This document shows positions 8,568 to 18,043 of a DNA stretch of 64,000 bases, piece after piece. Numbering within the stretch: the stretch's first letter is position 1; each line of letters starts with the position of its first letter. Made by a program: the position numbers and the translations under genes. The notes beneath the pieces were generated by a model, which was not told the DNA's origin, ran no database searches, and saw nothing but the letters and a program-made list of their open reading frames with translations. Source of the stretch: Paraglaciecola mesophila KMM 241 (GTDB taxonomy: Bacteria; Pseudomonadota; Gammaproteobacteria; Enterobacterales; Alteromonadaceae); assembly GCF_000315015.1 (NCBI RefSeq), contig NZ_BAEP01000018.1, positions 18,524-82,523 on the forward strand. Direction: 5' to 3'.

Positions 8568-8632
8568 TACAATGGGTGTCATGATAGTGTTTTTAACCTG
8601 AGTTAGATGAAATTAACATGGGTGTCATGATA
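8568..8632. repeat. Two inverted copies of the RAYT hairpin repeat
   Basis: At 8568-8586 and 8614-8632 the sequences TACAATGGGTGTCATGATA and TAACATGGGTGTCATGATA are the reverse complement of the hairpin family found left of the RAYT, with two and one mismatches to TATCATGGGTGTCATGATA. The transposase gene is therefore flanked by the repeat in opposing orientation. The right copy ends 10 bases from the stop codon of the next gene. Confidence 0.85.
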
Positions 8633-8641
8633 AAGATCCTT

Positions 8642-9967
8642 TTAGGCTCGCATTTTGGATGACGCATTGGCTTGTATTGCTTGTTCGATGACCCAAATGC
8701 GGTCTTGACCCCAAGTGACGGTATCTTGATAACGAAAACAGGGAACGCCCCATAAACCCAATGCGTTGAGCTCATCCATATTGGCTTCAACGTCTTTACG
8801 CCACGACTGGTTGCTAAGTTCTTTTTTTGCTTCTTCCCACTCAAGCCCACTGCGTTGTGCAATGATGCGCATACCTTTTTCATTGTCAGCCAATATGCCT
8901 TGGCTGTTCACGGCACGGGCAAATTCGAGTAGGTAGGCTACTTCTTTGCCTTGAGCTTCAGCCATGGCAAATAATGAATAACAGTTTTCAACGGTTTTGC
9001 CCAATGGATCGGCCACGAAACCGTAAGGAATGCCCTGTTTCTTAGCTTCGCGTTTAGTATCGTGAAAAATATACATCTTCTTGGTTTGTGGTACGTTCAT
9101 GCCGCGCATCATCATGGGTAACACAGGTTTTACGACCAGTTCGCAAGCATACTGTTGGCATAATTTTACCGCTAACTCTAAGCCCAAATAGGAATAGGGA
9201 CTGCGAGCTGAAAAATACAGAATGACTGGGTCCGCGATAGCCTTTAACTTCAATGGGGAAGTAAAAACGCTTTTCGTCTGGCGATTGTATTTTATCGTCT
9301 TTGCGCTGGGTAAATGGAGCAATTTGTTCAAGCGCTTTTCAAGGTGATCAAGCCGGTCTATCGCCCAATACCATTCACCTGCATATTTGATTATGCCAGG
9401 TAAATAGTGCCCTTGCTCGGCAAGGTAATCTTCATTATCTGCAATTGTTTTAAACAAGGTCAGTGGCATAGAAACATTTTCATTTTGCTTTTTAGCGACG
9501 AGTGAGCAGGGCATGTCTTGCCAGTATTGCTTGAAAATCTTCTGCATATCTTGAACTGCTGTGTCGCTATGTTCAGCTTCAAGCATCGCTCCCCAATACG
9601 GCGTAAGTTCGAATTCCGCTTTAGGACGGTATGTTGCCAATGGCGGAAACTCTAGCTCGTATAAGGCAGCGAGCCTAGTGCAATCAAGCAAGCTATTGCT
9701 CTGCCATTTTTCTAAATCGGGAAACATCCCTTGTTGTTTATCGTGTACGGTGAATAGTCTGGTTTGAATGCTATAGCGTTCTTTGATTTCAGGTAATACT
9801 TGAAGGAGTAAATAACTGTAGGGATCAGTTATGCTGACAAAAATTTCAAGTGTATGTTCACTGTTGGTGACCACTCGTTTTGCCTCAGCGACGGAGCGCT
9901 TAAAGTTGTGTAATACATCGCTTGAAATGGCTTTGGTCATATAGCGCATGAGGTGTTTTGTTAGCAT
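8642..9967 (-). CDS. Tandem DsbA/2-hydroxychromene-2-carboxylate isomerase-like protein
   Basis: This 441-residue cytoplasmic protein contains two thioredoxin-fold units of the DsbA/GST-kappa type. The first is at about 40-220 (EIFVSITDPYSYLLLQVLPE). The second is at about 245-435 (VILYFSARSPYSYLGLELAV, later LGLWGVPCFRY). The SPYSYLG segment is typical of 2-hydroxychromene-2-carboxylate isomerases, which are glutathione-dependent enzymes. No CxxC motif is visible, so a disulfide oxidoreductase role is unlikely. Single-domain members have about 200 residues, so this is a duplicated form. The start ATG at 9967 is weakly supported by its upstream sequence. It is divergent from an AraC-type regulator and is probably controlled by it. 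The substrate is unknown. Confidence 0.8.
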   Translation of the reverse strand: MLTKHLMRYMTKAISSDVLHNFKRSVAEAKRVVTNSEHTLEIFVSITDPYSYLLLQVLPEIKERYSIQTRLFTVHDKQQGMFPDLEKWQSNSLLDCTRLAALYELEFPPLATYRPKAEFELTPYWGAMLEAEHSDTAVQDMQKIFKQYWQDMPCSLVAKKQNENVSMPLTLFKTIADNEDYLAEQGHYLPGIIKYAGEWYWAIDRLDHLEKRLNKLLHLPSAKTIKYNRQTKSVFTSPLKLKAIADPVILYFSARSPYSYLGLELAVKLCQQYACELVVKPVLPMMMRGMNVPQTKKMYIFHDTKREAKKQGIPYGFVADPLGKTVENCYSLFAMAEAQGKEVAYLLEFARAVNSQGILADNEKGMRIIAQRSGLEWEEAKKELSNQSWRKDVEANMDELNALGLWGVPCFRYQDTVTWGQDRIWVIEQAIQANASSKMRA

Positions 9968-10141
9968 TGTTATATCTCTATGGGTCTTATGACAGTGAGT
10001 GCAGTATGTAAAAATTATTACTATTCCATTTTAGGGAGACAGCGGACCAGTGGAATAGCCTAATTGGCCATTTACGTAGCATATGTGGCCAATGCGCTGA
10101 CCTGTGGTAAGCTTTGTTCTCACTCGTTTGAGGCCAACTAT

Positions 10142-11161
10142 ATGCGCGACACATTTGGTGCCACAGAGCCTGCGGTGCCGACTTATTTCCCCAGTGCACT
10201 TTTTCGTTGGTTGCTAAGCGAAGGCTATCAGGCTGATACGTTACTCGTAGGTTTACCTTTCACTAAGCAAGAATTTGAACGCGGAGAAGTGAACGTCACG
10301 TTTAACCAACACAAAGCGTTTATAACCCGCTGTATCAGCGTTACGCAAAACCCTCGTTTAGGGCTTGCATTCGGCCAACACCTACAACTTACTGACCTCG
10401 GTTTACTTGGTTACGCAGCATCGAGCTGTGCAACTTTGCATGAAGCATTGCAGGTCATAGTGGACTACTTCAAGTTACGCGGGCCTTTGCTCAAGTTAAC
10501 GTTAAACGTTAATGGCGACAAAGCAGTCTTAGAGGTGTTTGAAGTATTAAACTACGACACCATACGCGCATTTATGTGTGAAGCTGCTCTAGTTGCAATT
10601 CGTAATATTATTAGATTGTTAGCAGGTGATAACATTGTGCAATACGCCACTGTTACTTATGCAAAACCTGATGATTGGGACGCGCAATCAAGCTCTCTAA
10701 TATTCAAGTTTAACCAAGCGCAGCACGGCGTGTATTTTGATGGGACACACCTGAATGCACCTCTGGGCAGTGTTGATATAAAAACCCAGCTAATGATCAA
10801 GCAGTTGTGCGAGAACATGCTTGCAAAAGTCAGTCAGCAAGAAGGGATGATTACACGATTATCACATGTTATTTTGCATCAACCAGATCAGTTTCCTAAT
10901 CTCAAGGAAGCGGCTAAGGCACTCGCAACGTCGCCACGTACATTGCGCCGGGAGCTACAAAATCTCGGCACCACTTATCAAAAAGAGTTAGATGTCATCC
11001 GCAGACGTATCGCCATGGAGTATTTGAGCAATACCACTTTGCCCATTGAAACGATTTCTCAGCGTCTAGGCTACATAAACGCGCCCAGTTTTGCTCGGGC
11101 ATTCAAACGCTGGACAACCCTGTCGGCCAGCCAATATCGTAATCGCTATAAATCAGTTTAA
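10142..11161 (+). CDS. AraC-family regulator (OruR/GadX-like architecture)
   Basis: This DNA-binding regulator of about 339 residues has an N-terminal Arabinose_bd-type ligand domain (FNQHKAFITRCISVTQNPRL, then LGLLGYAASSCATLHEAL) over about residues 20-210. A C-terminal AraC helix-turn-helix pair follows (LATSPRTLRRELQNLGTTYQ, then IETISQRLGYINAPSFARAF). The frame is open further upstream to a TTG at 10064. The ATG at 10142 is preferred because the protein then begins just before the conserved domain, with GAGG nearby. It faces away from the tandem DsbA-like gene across about 170 bases and is its likely regulator. Confidence 0.85.
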   Translation: MRDTFGATEPAVPTYFPSALFRWLLSEGYQADTLLVGLPFTKQEFERGEVNVTFNQHKAFITRCISVTQNPRLGLAFGQHLQLTDLGLLGYAASSCATLHEALQVIVDYFKLRGPLLKLTLNVNGDKAVLEVFEVLNYDTIRAFMCEAALVAIRNIIRLLAGDNIVQYATVTYAKPDDWDAQSSSLIFKFNQAQHGVYFDGTHLNAPLGSVDIKTQLMIKQLCENMLAKVSQQEGMITRLSHVILHQPDQFPNLKEAAKALATSPRTLRRELQNLGTTYQKELDVIRRRIAMEYLSNTTLPIETISQRLGYINAPSFARAFKRWTTLSASQYRNRYKSV

Positions 11162-11240
11162 TCTTGGCTTTTACGATATTGCATTTTTGGGTGTTAACCA
11201 CACAGCTATTGAAAATAAGAGCCATCAAAGATAAAGCGTT

Positions 11241-11286
11241 AAAGATCTAGGCGTTCAGGTGGAACGCCCAGCTGGTTCTGATCTTT
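11241..11286. terminator. Nested inverted repeat, probable bidirectional terminator
   Basis: An outer stem AAAGATC / GATCTTT encloses an inner hairpin GGCGTTC / GAACGCC with a 5-base loop. It lies between the converging araC-type gene and the DUF1348 gene. T-rich sequence borders it only weakly. Confidence 0.5.
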
Positions 11287-11318
11287 AAACCGCATTTAAA
11301 CCCGAACTAAAAAGCGAG

Positions 11319-11786
11319 TTATAGCCCAAGCTCTGACAAACCTGGATGATCATCAGGGCGGCGGCCTTGAGGCCAATGAAATTTGCGCTCTGATTCTTTG
11401 ATGGGTAAGTCGTTGATGCAAGCGAAGCGGTTTTGCATTAAGCCGTTTTCATCGAATTCCCAGTTTTCGTTGCCGTAGGAGCGAAACCAGTTGCCGCTGT
11501 CGTCGTGCCATTCGTAGGCGTAACGCACGGCAATACGATTTTCAGTGAAGGCCCATAACTCTTTGATCAGGCGATATTCTAGTTCTTTGTTCCATTTAGC
11601 TTCTAGGAATGCAGCGGCTTCTTCGCGGTTATTCACGAAAGTGCTGCGATTACGCCATTTGGTATCCACTGTATAAGCAAGTGATACCTTTTCATGATTA
11701 CGGCTGTTCCAGCCATCTTCTGCTAGGCGCACTTTTTCGATAGCGCTTTCGCGGGTAAACGGGGGCAGTGGTGGGCGTGTACACAT
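11319..11786 (-). CDS. DUF1348 (NTF2/SnoaL-like) protein
   Basis: This small soluble protein of 155 residues belongs to the DUF1348 branch of the NTF2-like alpha+beta barrel fold. Typical conserved parts are [56 protein letters not shown] and the C-terminal [15 protein letters not shown]. The start ATG has AGAGGA eight bases upstream. The family is often encoded beside glutathione transferases and flavin enzymes, as here, and a detoxification-linked role is usually assumed. No member's reaction is firmly known to me. It is 40 bases downstream of the flavin/ferredoxin fusion gene and probably co-transcribed with it. Confidence 0.85.
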   Translation of the reverse strand: MCTRPPLPPFTRESAIEKVRLAEDGWNSRNHEKVSLAYTVDTKWRNRSTFVNNREEAAAFLEAKWNKELEYRLIKELWAFTENRIAVRYAYEWHDDSGNWFRSYGNENWEFDENGLMQNRFACINDLPIKESERKFHWPQGRRPDDHPGLSELGL

Positions 11787-11826
11787 TTTTAAATCCTCTT
11801 TGGGTAAATTAACGTTTTTAATTCGG

Positions 11827-13989
11827 TTATAAGGCTAACGTGATTATTTGACTATCTTTCGCTGGTACCGCGCAGCATAACAATACTTCTGACGCGTCAA
11901 TATGCGCACTTGGCTTGGTGCGATACGTTACAGCACCACTTTTTAGTTTAACCGCACATGAGCCACATTGGCCGTTGCGGCAACTGTATGGTGGCGTAAG
12001 CCCTTTGCTTTCGGCCACGTCGAGTAAGGGCTTTTCACCCTTGTACCAACTTTGTTCAATACCTGAGTGGGCAAACTTTATCACAGAAGATTCAGCCTCT
12101 AGCTCAGCGAAGTTGCTGGTATCTCTTGATTGGCGAACTAGAGATGATGGCCCAAACGCTTCGGCATGAATATCTTCATCTTTTACCCCAATGCCAATCA
12201 GTATGTCATACATACTTTGCATAAAACCTTGGGGGCCACACAGATAAAAATCTTTGTCGAACAGCGATGGGAAATCGTCGCTATGCTCTGTGGCCGTTGC
12301 ATTGAGTATGTCCATTACCAAGCTTTGGCTAATTCGCCCTTGGGCGATGTAATCGTTCGACGCCGCAGAACTCTCTGTCTGAGCGTAGTGAATATCACTT
12401 AATATAGAATAATACTGAATACGCCCAGCGCTGCGCTTTGCAATGTTGCTCAGTTCCCCATAGAAAGCGCGTTGCTGCCTATTTTTGGCCGCTTGAATAA
12501 CTGCCATCGGGCGGATATAGCGAGTGCGTATACCTTCATTAAGTGCATCATTTGCCATGGCTACCATTGGCGTTATGCCCACACCCGCACCTATTAAAAT
12601 GGCTGGGCGCTGTTGTTTGTTATCGATAAAGAAATGGCCGCTTGGCGCTTTTATTTGTATTTCACTGCCAATCGATAGTTGAGAATGCAAGGTACTTGAT
12701 ACCAGGCCATACTCTTCACGTTTCACTGAAATACGATAACCACTTTGCGTTGGGGGACTGGATACAGTGTAATTGCGCACAAGCCAACTGTCAGAGTTTT
12801 GCTGTTTAATACGCAGGGTTAAATGTTGCCCAGGGGAAAATGGCAGTACAGGAGAATCATCTTTTGGCTGTAAATAAAATGAGCGGATTGTACTGCTCTC
12901 GTCTTCGATTTTACTGACGGTAAATGCGCGCCACTGGTTACGTTTAGCTTGTGCTTTTAACACCGCTTCTGTCTGTGACCAAGTACCGGTGGCTTGAGAA
13001 TTGGGAGAGTAGCTATCGAAGCTGGCGCGAAATGGGAGTGCCGCTTTTAATGTAACGCCTTGGGTTAGGGTAAATTGCCAGCCCCGCAAGGCGCCTTTAA
13101 ACCCCTTGATTATCGGTGAGTCACTCGCCAGCAATGTAACCGTGCCGGTTAACATAAAAACATCGCCACTGGTAAAATCAACAAACAGTAAACCAGCTTT
13201 AGGGTTTAACAGGAAGTTACCCAGCGTATTGAAAAAGTTATTTCCAGCATAATCTGGAATGGTCAAGGTGTTACCTTGCACTTTGATAAAGCCAGGCATT
13301 CCACCGCGATGGGACACATCAACTCCCAAGCTTTTATCTAGGCTGTTATCTGCAGCGTTGTCTTGGCCGTCATGATTAGGGTTGTTGACTAGTCTAGGGG
13401 ATTGCCCAGCTGAACTTGCCACAAAAAACGTATCAGCTTGGCGGATAAAGGCCTTTAGGCTATCGCCTAATTCGAAGAACGTTTCAGCGCGTGGGGTCTT
13501 GTATGGCGCATTTGGCGAACGGATAAAATGAAGGTCGCGAGTTTGAATATACTGCGGACAATTGCCAAAAGACTGCTCAACCTGTAGCGCAAACTGATTA
13601 TTTGCGGTGTCGGTGACTTTAGCGTTAACGCGATTTCTGCGCCGAGTTGGCATTTCTAATCCGAGCAAGCCTAAACGCGCATTTTTCTTAATGGCTGAGG
13701 CTAAAGGATCTCCCGGTAAAATAGGAGTATTTATCGTAAGCGAAGTGGAAGTAGGGGACTGCACGAAGCCGGGGGAACCCGGTAAAATCGATGCCCATAG
13801 CTGCCCGTGGGGGTCTGTGCTGCCGACGATCATAAACGGTAACTGGCTGAAAAACTGCCGGTGCTGCTCTGGCATGAGTTCACGAATAGCCCTGCGCCCG
13901 ATAGCATCCATTTGCTCAAGGCGACCTGCACTGGATTGAAACTGACGCTCACCCGGATGAAACGGGGATGTATCGTCGTGATTAAGCAT
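11827..13989 (-). CDS. PNPOx-like / ferredoxin reductase / [2Fe-2S] ferredoxin fusion protein
   Basis: This 720-residue redox protein has three modules. Residues about 1-330 form a pyridoxamine-phosphate-oxidase-like FMN split-barrel part ([39 protein letters not shown]). Residues about 350-620 form an FAD/NAD(P)-binding reductase part ([45 protein letters not shown]). The C-terminus from about 640 is a plant-type [2Fe-2S] ferredoxin with CRNGQCGSC and a later CC that supplies the fourth cysteine ligand. It is a self-contained electron-transfer chain from NAD(P)H through FAD and the cluster, perhaps to the FMN domain. GGAGTCACCT precedes the ATG. It lies in a group with a GST and DUF1348 protein, opposite a LysR regulator. 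The final acceptor or substrate is unknown. Confidence 0.85.
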   Translation of the reverse strand: MLNHDDTSPFHPGERQFQSSAGRLEQMDAIGRRAIRELMPEQHRQFFSQLPFMIVGSTDPHGQLWASILPGSPGFVQSPTSTSLTINTPILPGDPLASAIKKNARLGLLGLEMPTRRRNRVNAKVTDTANNQFALQVEQSFGNCPQYIQTRDLHFIRSPNAPYKTPRAETFFELGDSLKAFIRQADTFFVASSAGQSPRLVNNPNHDGQDNAADNSLDKSLGVDVSHRGGMPGFIKVQGNTLTIPDYAGNNFFNTLGNFLLNPKAGLLFVDFTSGDVFMLTGTVTLLASDSPIIKGFKGALRGWQFTLTQGVTLKAALPFRASFDSYSPNSQATGTWSQTEAVLKAQAKRNQWRAFTVSKIEDESSTIRSFYLQPKDDSPVLPFSPGQHLTLRIKQQNSDSWLVRNYTVSSPPTQSGYRISVKREEYGLVSSTLHSQLSIGSEIQIKAPSGHFFIDNKQQRPAILIGAGVGITPMVAMANDALNEGIRTRYIRPMAVIQAAKNRQQRAFYGELSNIAKRSAGRIQYYSILSDIHYAQTESSAASNDYIAQGRISQSLVMDILNATATEHSDDFPSLFDKDFYLCGPQGFMQSMYDILIGIGVKDEDIHAEAFGPSSLVRQSRDTSNFAELEAESSVIKFAHSGIEQSWYKGEKPLLDVAESKGLTPPYSCRNGQCGSCAVKLKSGAVTYRTKPSAHIDASEVLLCCAVPAKDSQIITLAL

Positions 13990-14056
13990 AGGTGACTCCA
14001 GTGCAGTCGGGGTGGGGGCTAATAAAATTATTTAATAAGGTTAAAAAGTTATAGCG

Positions 14057-14677
14057 CTAGGCCAGAAGGCCTGCTTTGGTTGTTGCCATAGGCGTGAAAC
14101 CTTCAAGTCCTTCTACGTTGGCTAAAAAGCGGCGCACATTTGGGTAAGCATCAAGGGACACGTTGCCTTCTGGCGCATGGGCTGTGTAGGTATAAATAGC
14201 GATATCAGCAATGCTTGGGCTATCACCAACCAAGAATTCGCGACCTTCTAAATGCGCGTTTAGTTTGGCTAAAACCTTGTGTGCTGTGGCAATGGCAAAG
14301 TCAGCATCCAGTGGTGCATTAAACACGGTAATTAAGCGGGCGTTACAAGGGCCAAAAGCAATTTCGCCTGCGGCCAATGACAAAAACTGTTGCACTTGTG
14401 CTTCAAGTACAGGATCAGTAGGTAAATACTTTGGTGCGTACTTGCGTGCGAGATAAACCAAAATAGCATTTGAATCACTGATGACCACATCGCCATCTTC
14501 TAACACTGGCACTTGACCTGCTGGGTTGAGTGCTAAAAAGGGCGCTTTTTTATGCTCGCCACCAGCTAAATCGACGTTGATCACATTGTGATCAATGCTG
14601 GCGATGTTCGCGAATAATTCTGCACGTTGAGCGTGGCCAGAAAGAGGGAATGAGTGAATTGTAATGGTGTTTGACAT
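14057..14677 (-). CDS. Glutathione S-transferase family protein
   Basis: This cytosolic enzyme of 206 residues conjugates or reduces substrates with glutathione. The N-terminal thioredoxin-like domain has TITIHSFPLSGHAQRAELF, then NPAGQVPVLEDGDVVISDSNAI, where Gln-Val-Pro and the Ser-Asn pair mark the glutathione site. The all-helical C-terminal domain covers about 90-200, with FLVGDSPSIADIAIYTYTAH as the usual capping-box region. The frame is open 18 codons further upstream, but the ATG at 14677 is chosen because GAGGA lies eight bases before it and the conserved fold begins there. It heads the gene group with the flavin/ferredoxin fusion and is divergent from a LysR regulator. Confidence 0.9.
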   Translation of the reverse strand: MSNTITIHSFPLSGHAQRAELFANIASIDHNVINVDLAGGEHKKAPFLALNPAGQVPVLEDGDVVISDSNAILVYLARKYAPKYLPTDPVLEAQVQQFLSLAAGEIAFGPCNARLITVFNAPLDADFAIATAHKVLAKLNAHLEGREFLVGDSPSIADIAIYTYTAHAPEGNVSLDAYPNVRRFLANVEGLEGFTPMATTKAGLLA

Positions 14678-15018
14678 GATTAGTCCTCGCATAGTCGTTG
14701 GGTTAACATTATTTTGTATGTGTCTGAGCATCTTTTAAGTGATGACCATGTGTTTAGCCGGTCATCTGCGTTGAATAAATAATAGGCGTGCTCAGTTCTG
14801 TGAGCAATATGTTGATTTATGGAATGACTATGTACAAAATATTCATAATAAAAGCGTTGGCTAATGTTTCAGTTATTGTTGTGCTAGTTGCTCGGTAAAC
14901 CTTTAGAGTTTGCAATCGATGTGCACTGTGCAAACAGCCAAGAGCACCAAAGCTTGCGTGCAAGGGAAACAGAGCAAGCAAATACTCAAGCAGGCAAATA
15001 AATAGGGGGAATTCTGCG

Positions 15019-15903
15019 ATGGACACCATTGACGGCATGCGTACGCTTATCGCGGTGGCGAAGCAAAAATCCTTTACAGGTGGCGCTAAGCAACTCGGCA
15101 TAAGCACTAAGCTGGCGAGCAAGTATATTGGCCAGTTGGAGGAAAAACACGGTGCCTTGCTGTTTCACCGCACCACGCGTAGCGTCACTTTAACCGAAAC
15201 TGGGCAAGCGTATTTTGCTCGTTGCGTGCCCTTGCTAGAACAATTCGAAGAGCTCGAAGATGTGATTCAGCATCGCCAGTCTGCCCTGTCAGGAGTGATA
15301 CGCATTACTGCCCCCACTGCTTTTGGTAGCACCAAATTGGTAGACGCGTTGGCACCCTTTTTAGAAAAACACCCCAACATCAGTGTAGAGTTAAGTTTGT
15401 CAGACTTAAGGGTGGCAATCATTCAAGAAGGCGTTGATGTGGCTATTCGCTTTGGCGAACTGCAGGATTCCACCTTGATTGCTAAAAAACTGCTTAATAT
15501 GCGCCATGTGGTGTTCGCATCACCTGATTATTTAGCTACCCATGGTAATCCTGGTCACCCCAATGCGCTCGCGACCCACAAATGCTTATTGCAAAAGTCT
15601 CAGGTCGACCCTGAAAATTGGAAGTTTAAGGAGAAAGGTGAGGCGTTTAGTGTCAATGTGCATGGTGTATTTGCCTCGAACTCTCCCAGGGCAGTGGCAC
15701 AAATGGCATCCCAAGGATTGGGCATCGGCATGGGCCCGATGTACGTCACCGAGCCCTATTTAAAAGACGGCAGTTTGCAATTATTGTTTGAAGATTTTGA
15801 AGCCAATGAATTTATATTAAACGCTGTATACGCCTCAAACCGGCATCTGCCTGCACGTATCAGAGCATTGCTTGATCATCTTGCTGATTGGTTCACCAAG
15901 TAA
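15019..15903 (+). CDS. LysR-family transcriptional regulator
   Basis: This 294-residue regulator has the canonical LysR layout. The N-terminal winged helix-turn-helix lies at about 1-60 (MRTLIAVAKQKSFTGGAKQL, then LEEKHGALLFHRTTRSVTLT). The periplasmic-binding-protein-like effector domain starts at about 88 (LSGVIRITAPTAFGSTKLVD). A strong AGGGGG sits nine bases before the ATG. The gene diverges from the GST, flavin fusion and DUF1348 group, and regulation of that group from the shared 340-base interval is the simplest reading. Members with this sequence style (CrgA/YhjC-like) often respond to electrophiles or quinones, but the ligand is not evident here. Confidence 0.92.
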   Translation: MDTIDGMRTLIAVAKQKSFTGGAKQLGISTKLASKYIGQLEEKHGALLFHRTTRSVTLTETGQAYFARCVPLLEQFEELEDVIQHRQSALSGVIRITAPTAFGSTKLVDALAPFLEKHPNISVELSLSDLRVAIIQEGVDVAIRFGELQDSTLIAKKLLNMRHVVFASPDYLATHGNPGHPNALATHKCLLQKSQVDPENWKFKEKGEAFSVNVHGVFASNSPRAVAQMASQGLGIGMGPMYVTEPYLKDGSLQLLFEDFEANEFILNAVYASNRHLPARIRALLDHLADWFTK

Positions 15904-15911
15904 TAAGCATT

Positions 15912-16997
15912 TCACAAGTATTGCCGCACAGGCGAGGAGTTCAGTGCGTTTTCTAATCTTTTTAACCCTTGCTCGTCAGGGATACCGAAACGTAAGGCGT
16001 CTTTTTCGTCGCACAAACGCACGTAAATTCCTTGTTGGCATAAGGCTTCGAAAATGGCGGGGGCGTGAGGAATACGAACCGTTCTGAAGAGCAGGGTGCC
16101 CTGCACGGTTTGGGTAAAAGCTTGTTTTAGTATGCTCTTTAATGTGCTGCTTAAACGGCAGAGTACAACCCTTTGTTCTTCTTGCCAGCGTGTATTTGCT
16201 AATGCTTGTTCGCCAACGAAAAGCGCAGGGCCGCTTACCGCCCAAGGGCCTAATGATAACGCCATTGCATTAAGCCAATCTTCATTTGCCAACACGAACC
16301 CTAAGCGGATACCGGCTAATCCGAAAAACTTGCCCACTGAGCGTAATATAATCAGGGAGTCGCTGTTGTCTTGGCGCTCAGCGCTATCACGCTGTCCTAT
16401 TGGGTAGTTGTTGTGCCGCCCGAATGCTTGCACCATAGATTGCTGTGGTGTTGTATCCATAAAGGCTTCATCAATGATCAATAACCCTTGTTTGGCTTTA
16501 ATTGCGCTGTACAGCGCTGTGACATCTTCACTTGGGTAAAGTTGACCCGTGGGATTATTTGGGTTGATCAGTAGCACAATATCCTCGTGCTCTATTTGGC
16601 TCAGCTCAGTAACATCAGTGTAATCAATCGTTTGGAAGTTAGCCTTTTGCCATGCCTTTCGATGTTCTTGATAGCCCACTTTTGGCAACCAGACCTTGCT
16701 GCTAGCGAACCCTCGGGCGCGGCAAAGTTGCGGTAGCATTTGAATGATGCTTTGACTACCGGGCGTTGGCAGTAAATTGTGGGTTTGATAGTAGCCACGT
16801 GCGGCGTGCAATAACCCTTCATTATTTTGTGGTAAACGCTGCCAACAGGCTGTGGGAATTATGCCAACCGGGTAGGCGATAGGCGCAATACCGGTGGATA
16901 AATCAAGCCAGTCTTTTTCCTCTATTTGATAACGCTGGGCGATGGTGCTTAATTGCCCGCCGTGCACGAGTGCCTGTTCTTTAATATTTTTATCCAT
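15912..16997 (-). CDS. cobD: L-threonine-O-3-phosphate decarboxylase CobD
   Basis: This is a PLP enzyme of the histidinol-phosphate aminotransferase fold. It makes (R)-1-amino-2-propanol phosphate, the linker of the cobalamin nucleotide loop. The family opening HGGQLSTIAQRYQI..DWLDLSTGIAP is clear. INPNNPTGQLYP binds PLP, and the Schiff-base lysine lies in ILRSVGKFFGLAGIRLGF. The ATG at 16997 is chosen over the in-frame ATG at 17030 because AAGGAG is eight bases upstream and the upstream start would overlap cbiB. It is the last gene of the cobalamin operon and its product feeds CbiB, encoded directly before it. The symbol cobC is used for the same activity in some genomes. A true histidinol-phosphate aminotransferase is unlikely given the sequence opening and the neighbours. 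Confidence 0.92.
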   Translation of the reverse strand: MDKNIKEQALVHGGQLSTIAQRYQIEEKDWLDLSTGIAPIAYPVGIIPTACWQRLPQNNEGLLHAARGYYQTHNLLPTPGSQSIIQMLPQLCRARGFASSKVWLPKVGYQEHRKAWQKANFQTIDYTDVTELSQIEHEDIVLLINPNNPTGQLYPSEDVTALYSAIKAKQGLLIIDEAFMDTTPQQSMVQAFGRHNNYPIGQRDSAERQDNSDSLIILRSVGKFFGLAGIRLGFVLANEDWLNAMALSLGPWAVSGPALFVGEQALANTRWQEEQRVVLCRLSSTLKSILKQAFTQTVQGTLLFRTVRIPHAPAIFEALCQQGIYVRLCDEKDALRFGIPDEQGLKRLENALNSSPVRQYL

Positions 16998-17010
16998 AAA
17001 AATAACTCCT

Positions 17011-18021
17011 TTAGAAAATGTTTTCGACACTTAGCCCACATAGTAGAACGAGGCATGAGAATAACCAGGCACTGCGCTGAACAAGGTTAATACTTCGTGG
17101 TATATCGGCTAGGGTAACGAGCTCGCCATTGCCTAATATTGGGCTATGAACTGCGTTGCCTTGGTAGTGTGATACTCCCCCAATGGTGAAACCAAGCGCA
17201 CCTGCTCCGGTTGCCATACAGCGACCGCCGTTTTTGCTTTTGTAGCGTTTAGCTTGCTGCCATGCGCGTGCTAAATGTGTGAAACGAATAGGTGCTGGAG
17301 CGGCCAATACATAGAGTAGCGATGTGCAATAAGCGCTTAACCAACCTAAGTGGTCATCCGCTCGGGCGGCCCACCAACCAAAATGTAAAAAGCGCGGTGC
17401 TTTATAGCCCCACATAGCATCAAGGGTATTAGCAAAACGATGTAATACCGCCAGTGGCGCACCGCCAATGGCGAAATAAAACAAGCTGGCTATCACGCCG
17501 TCGTGGCCATTTTCTAAAACCGATTCTACCGCGGCGCGGCTCATGTCGTTTGGCGTTAGCTGGGCTGTATCTCGGCTGACCATATAGCTGGTGAAATGGC
17601 GGGCTTTGGTGATGTCGCCTTGTGCTAACGGATGGTAAATCTGCATTGCGTGCTCTTTGAGGCTTTGCATCCCAATGGTTAAGTACAGCACAAACGCATT
17701 TAGTAAACACATCAAAACCGTCAGCAATAACGCGTCGTTGTTCAGGGTATATTGCATAGCACTATAGTTGAGAACCCATAAAAACACTGGCATAGGCAGA
17801 ACGAGTATTAGCCAACACAGAGCACCTTTGATGCGTGTTTTTGCAAAGGATGCTTGCTTTGCCGTGAATCGTTGAGTATTCACTTTAGCCTCTAAGCGAT
17901 TTACAAAATACCCAAACCCTACAAGGGGATGAAAGCGTTTAGGCTCACCTAATACTTTATCAAGCAGCAAGGCGAACAACATTTGCGCGCCTATAACGGT
18001 CAAGCTTGAAAAAGACAACAT
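17011..18021 (-). CDS. cbiB: Adenosylcobinamide-phosphate synthase CbiB
   Basis: This is an integral membrane enzyme of about 336 residues that attaches aminopropanol (phosphate) to adenosylcobyric acid. Family signatures are LLLDKVLGEPKRFHPLVGFG near the N-terminus, MSRAAVESVLENGHDGVIAS (about 160-180), and MWGYKAPRFLHFGWWAARAD with LGFTIGGVSHYQG towards the end. Four or five hydrophobic segments are present. An in-frame ATG at 18078 would overlap the preceding phosphatase gene. The ATG at 18021 places the start at the family's usual position, and GGGGTGG precedes it. It is 14 bases before cobD, which makes its co-substrate. Confidence 0.92.
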   Translation of the reverse strand: MLSFSSLTVIGAQMLFALLLDKVLGEPKRFHPLVGFGYFVNRLEAKVNTQRFTAKQASFAKTRIKGALCWLILVLPMPVFLWVLNYSAMQYTLNNDALLLTVLMCLLNAFVLYLTIGMQSLKEHAMQIYHPLAQGDITKARHFTSYMVSRDTAQLTPNDMSRAAVESVLENGHDGVIASLFYFAIGGAPLAVLHRFANTLDAMWGYKAPRFLHFGWWAARADDHLGWLSAYCTSLLYVLAAPAPIRFTHLARAWQQAKRYKSKNGGRCMATGAGALGFTIGGVSHYQGNAVHSPILGNGELVTLADIPRSINLVQRSAWLFSCLVLLCGLSVENIF

Positions 18022-18043
18022 GCTCGCCACCCCAGTGCTTATC

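Noticed and set aside
15912..16997. Histidinol-phosphate aminotransferase
   Set aside because: The HGG...DWLDLSTGI opening and its place at the end of a cobalamin operon fit threonine-phosphate decarboxylase.
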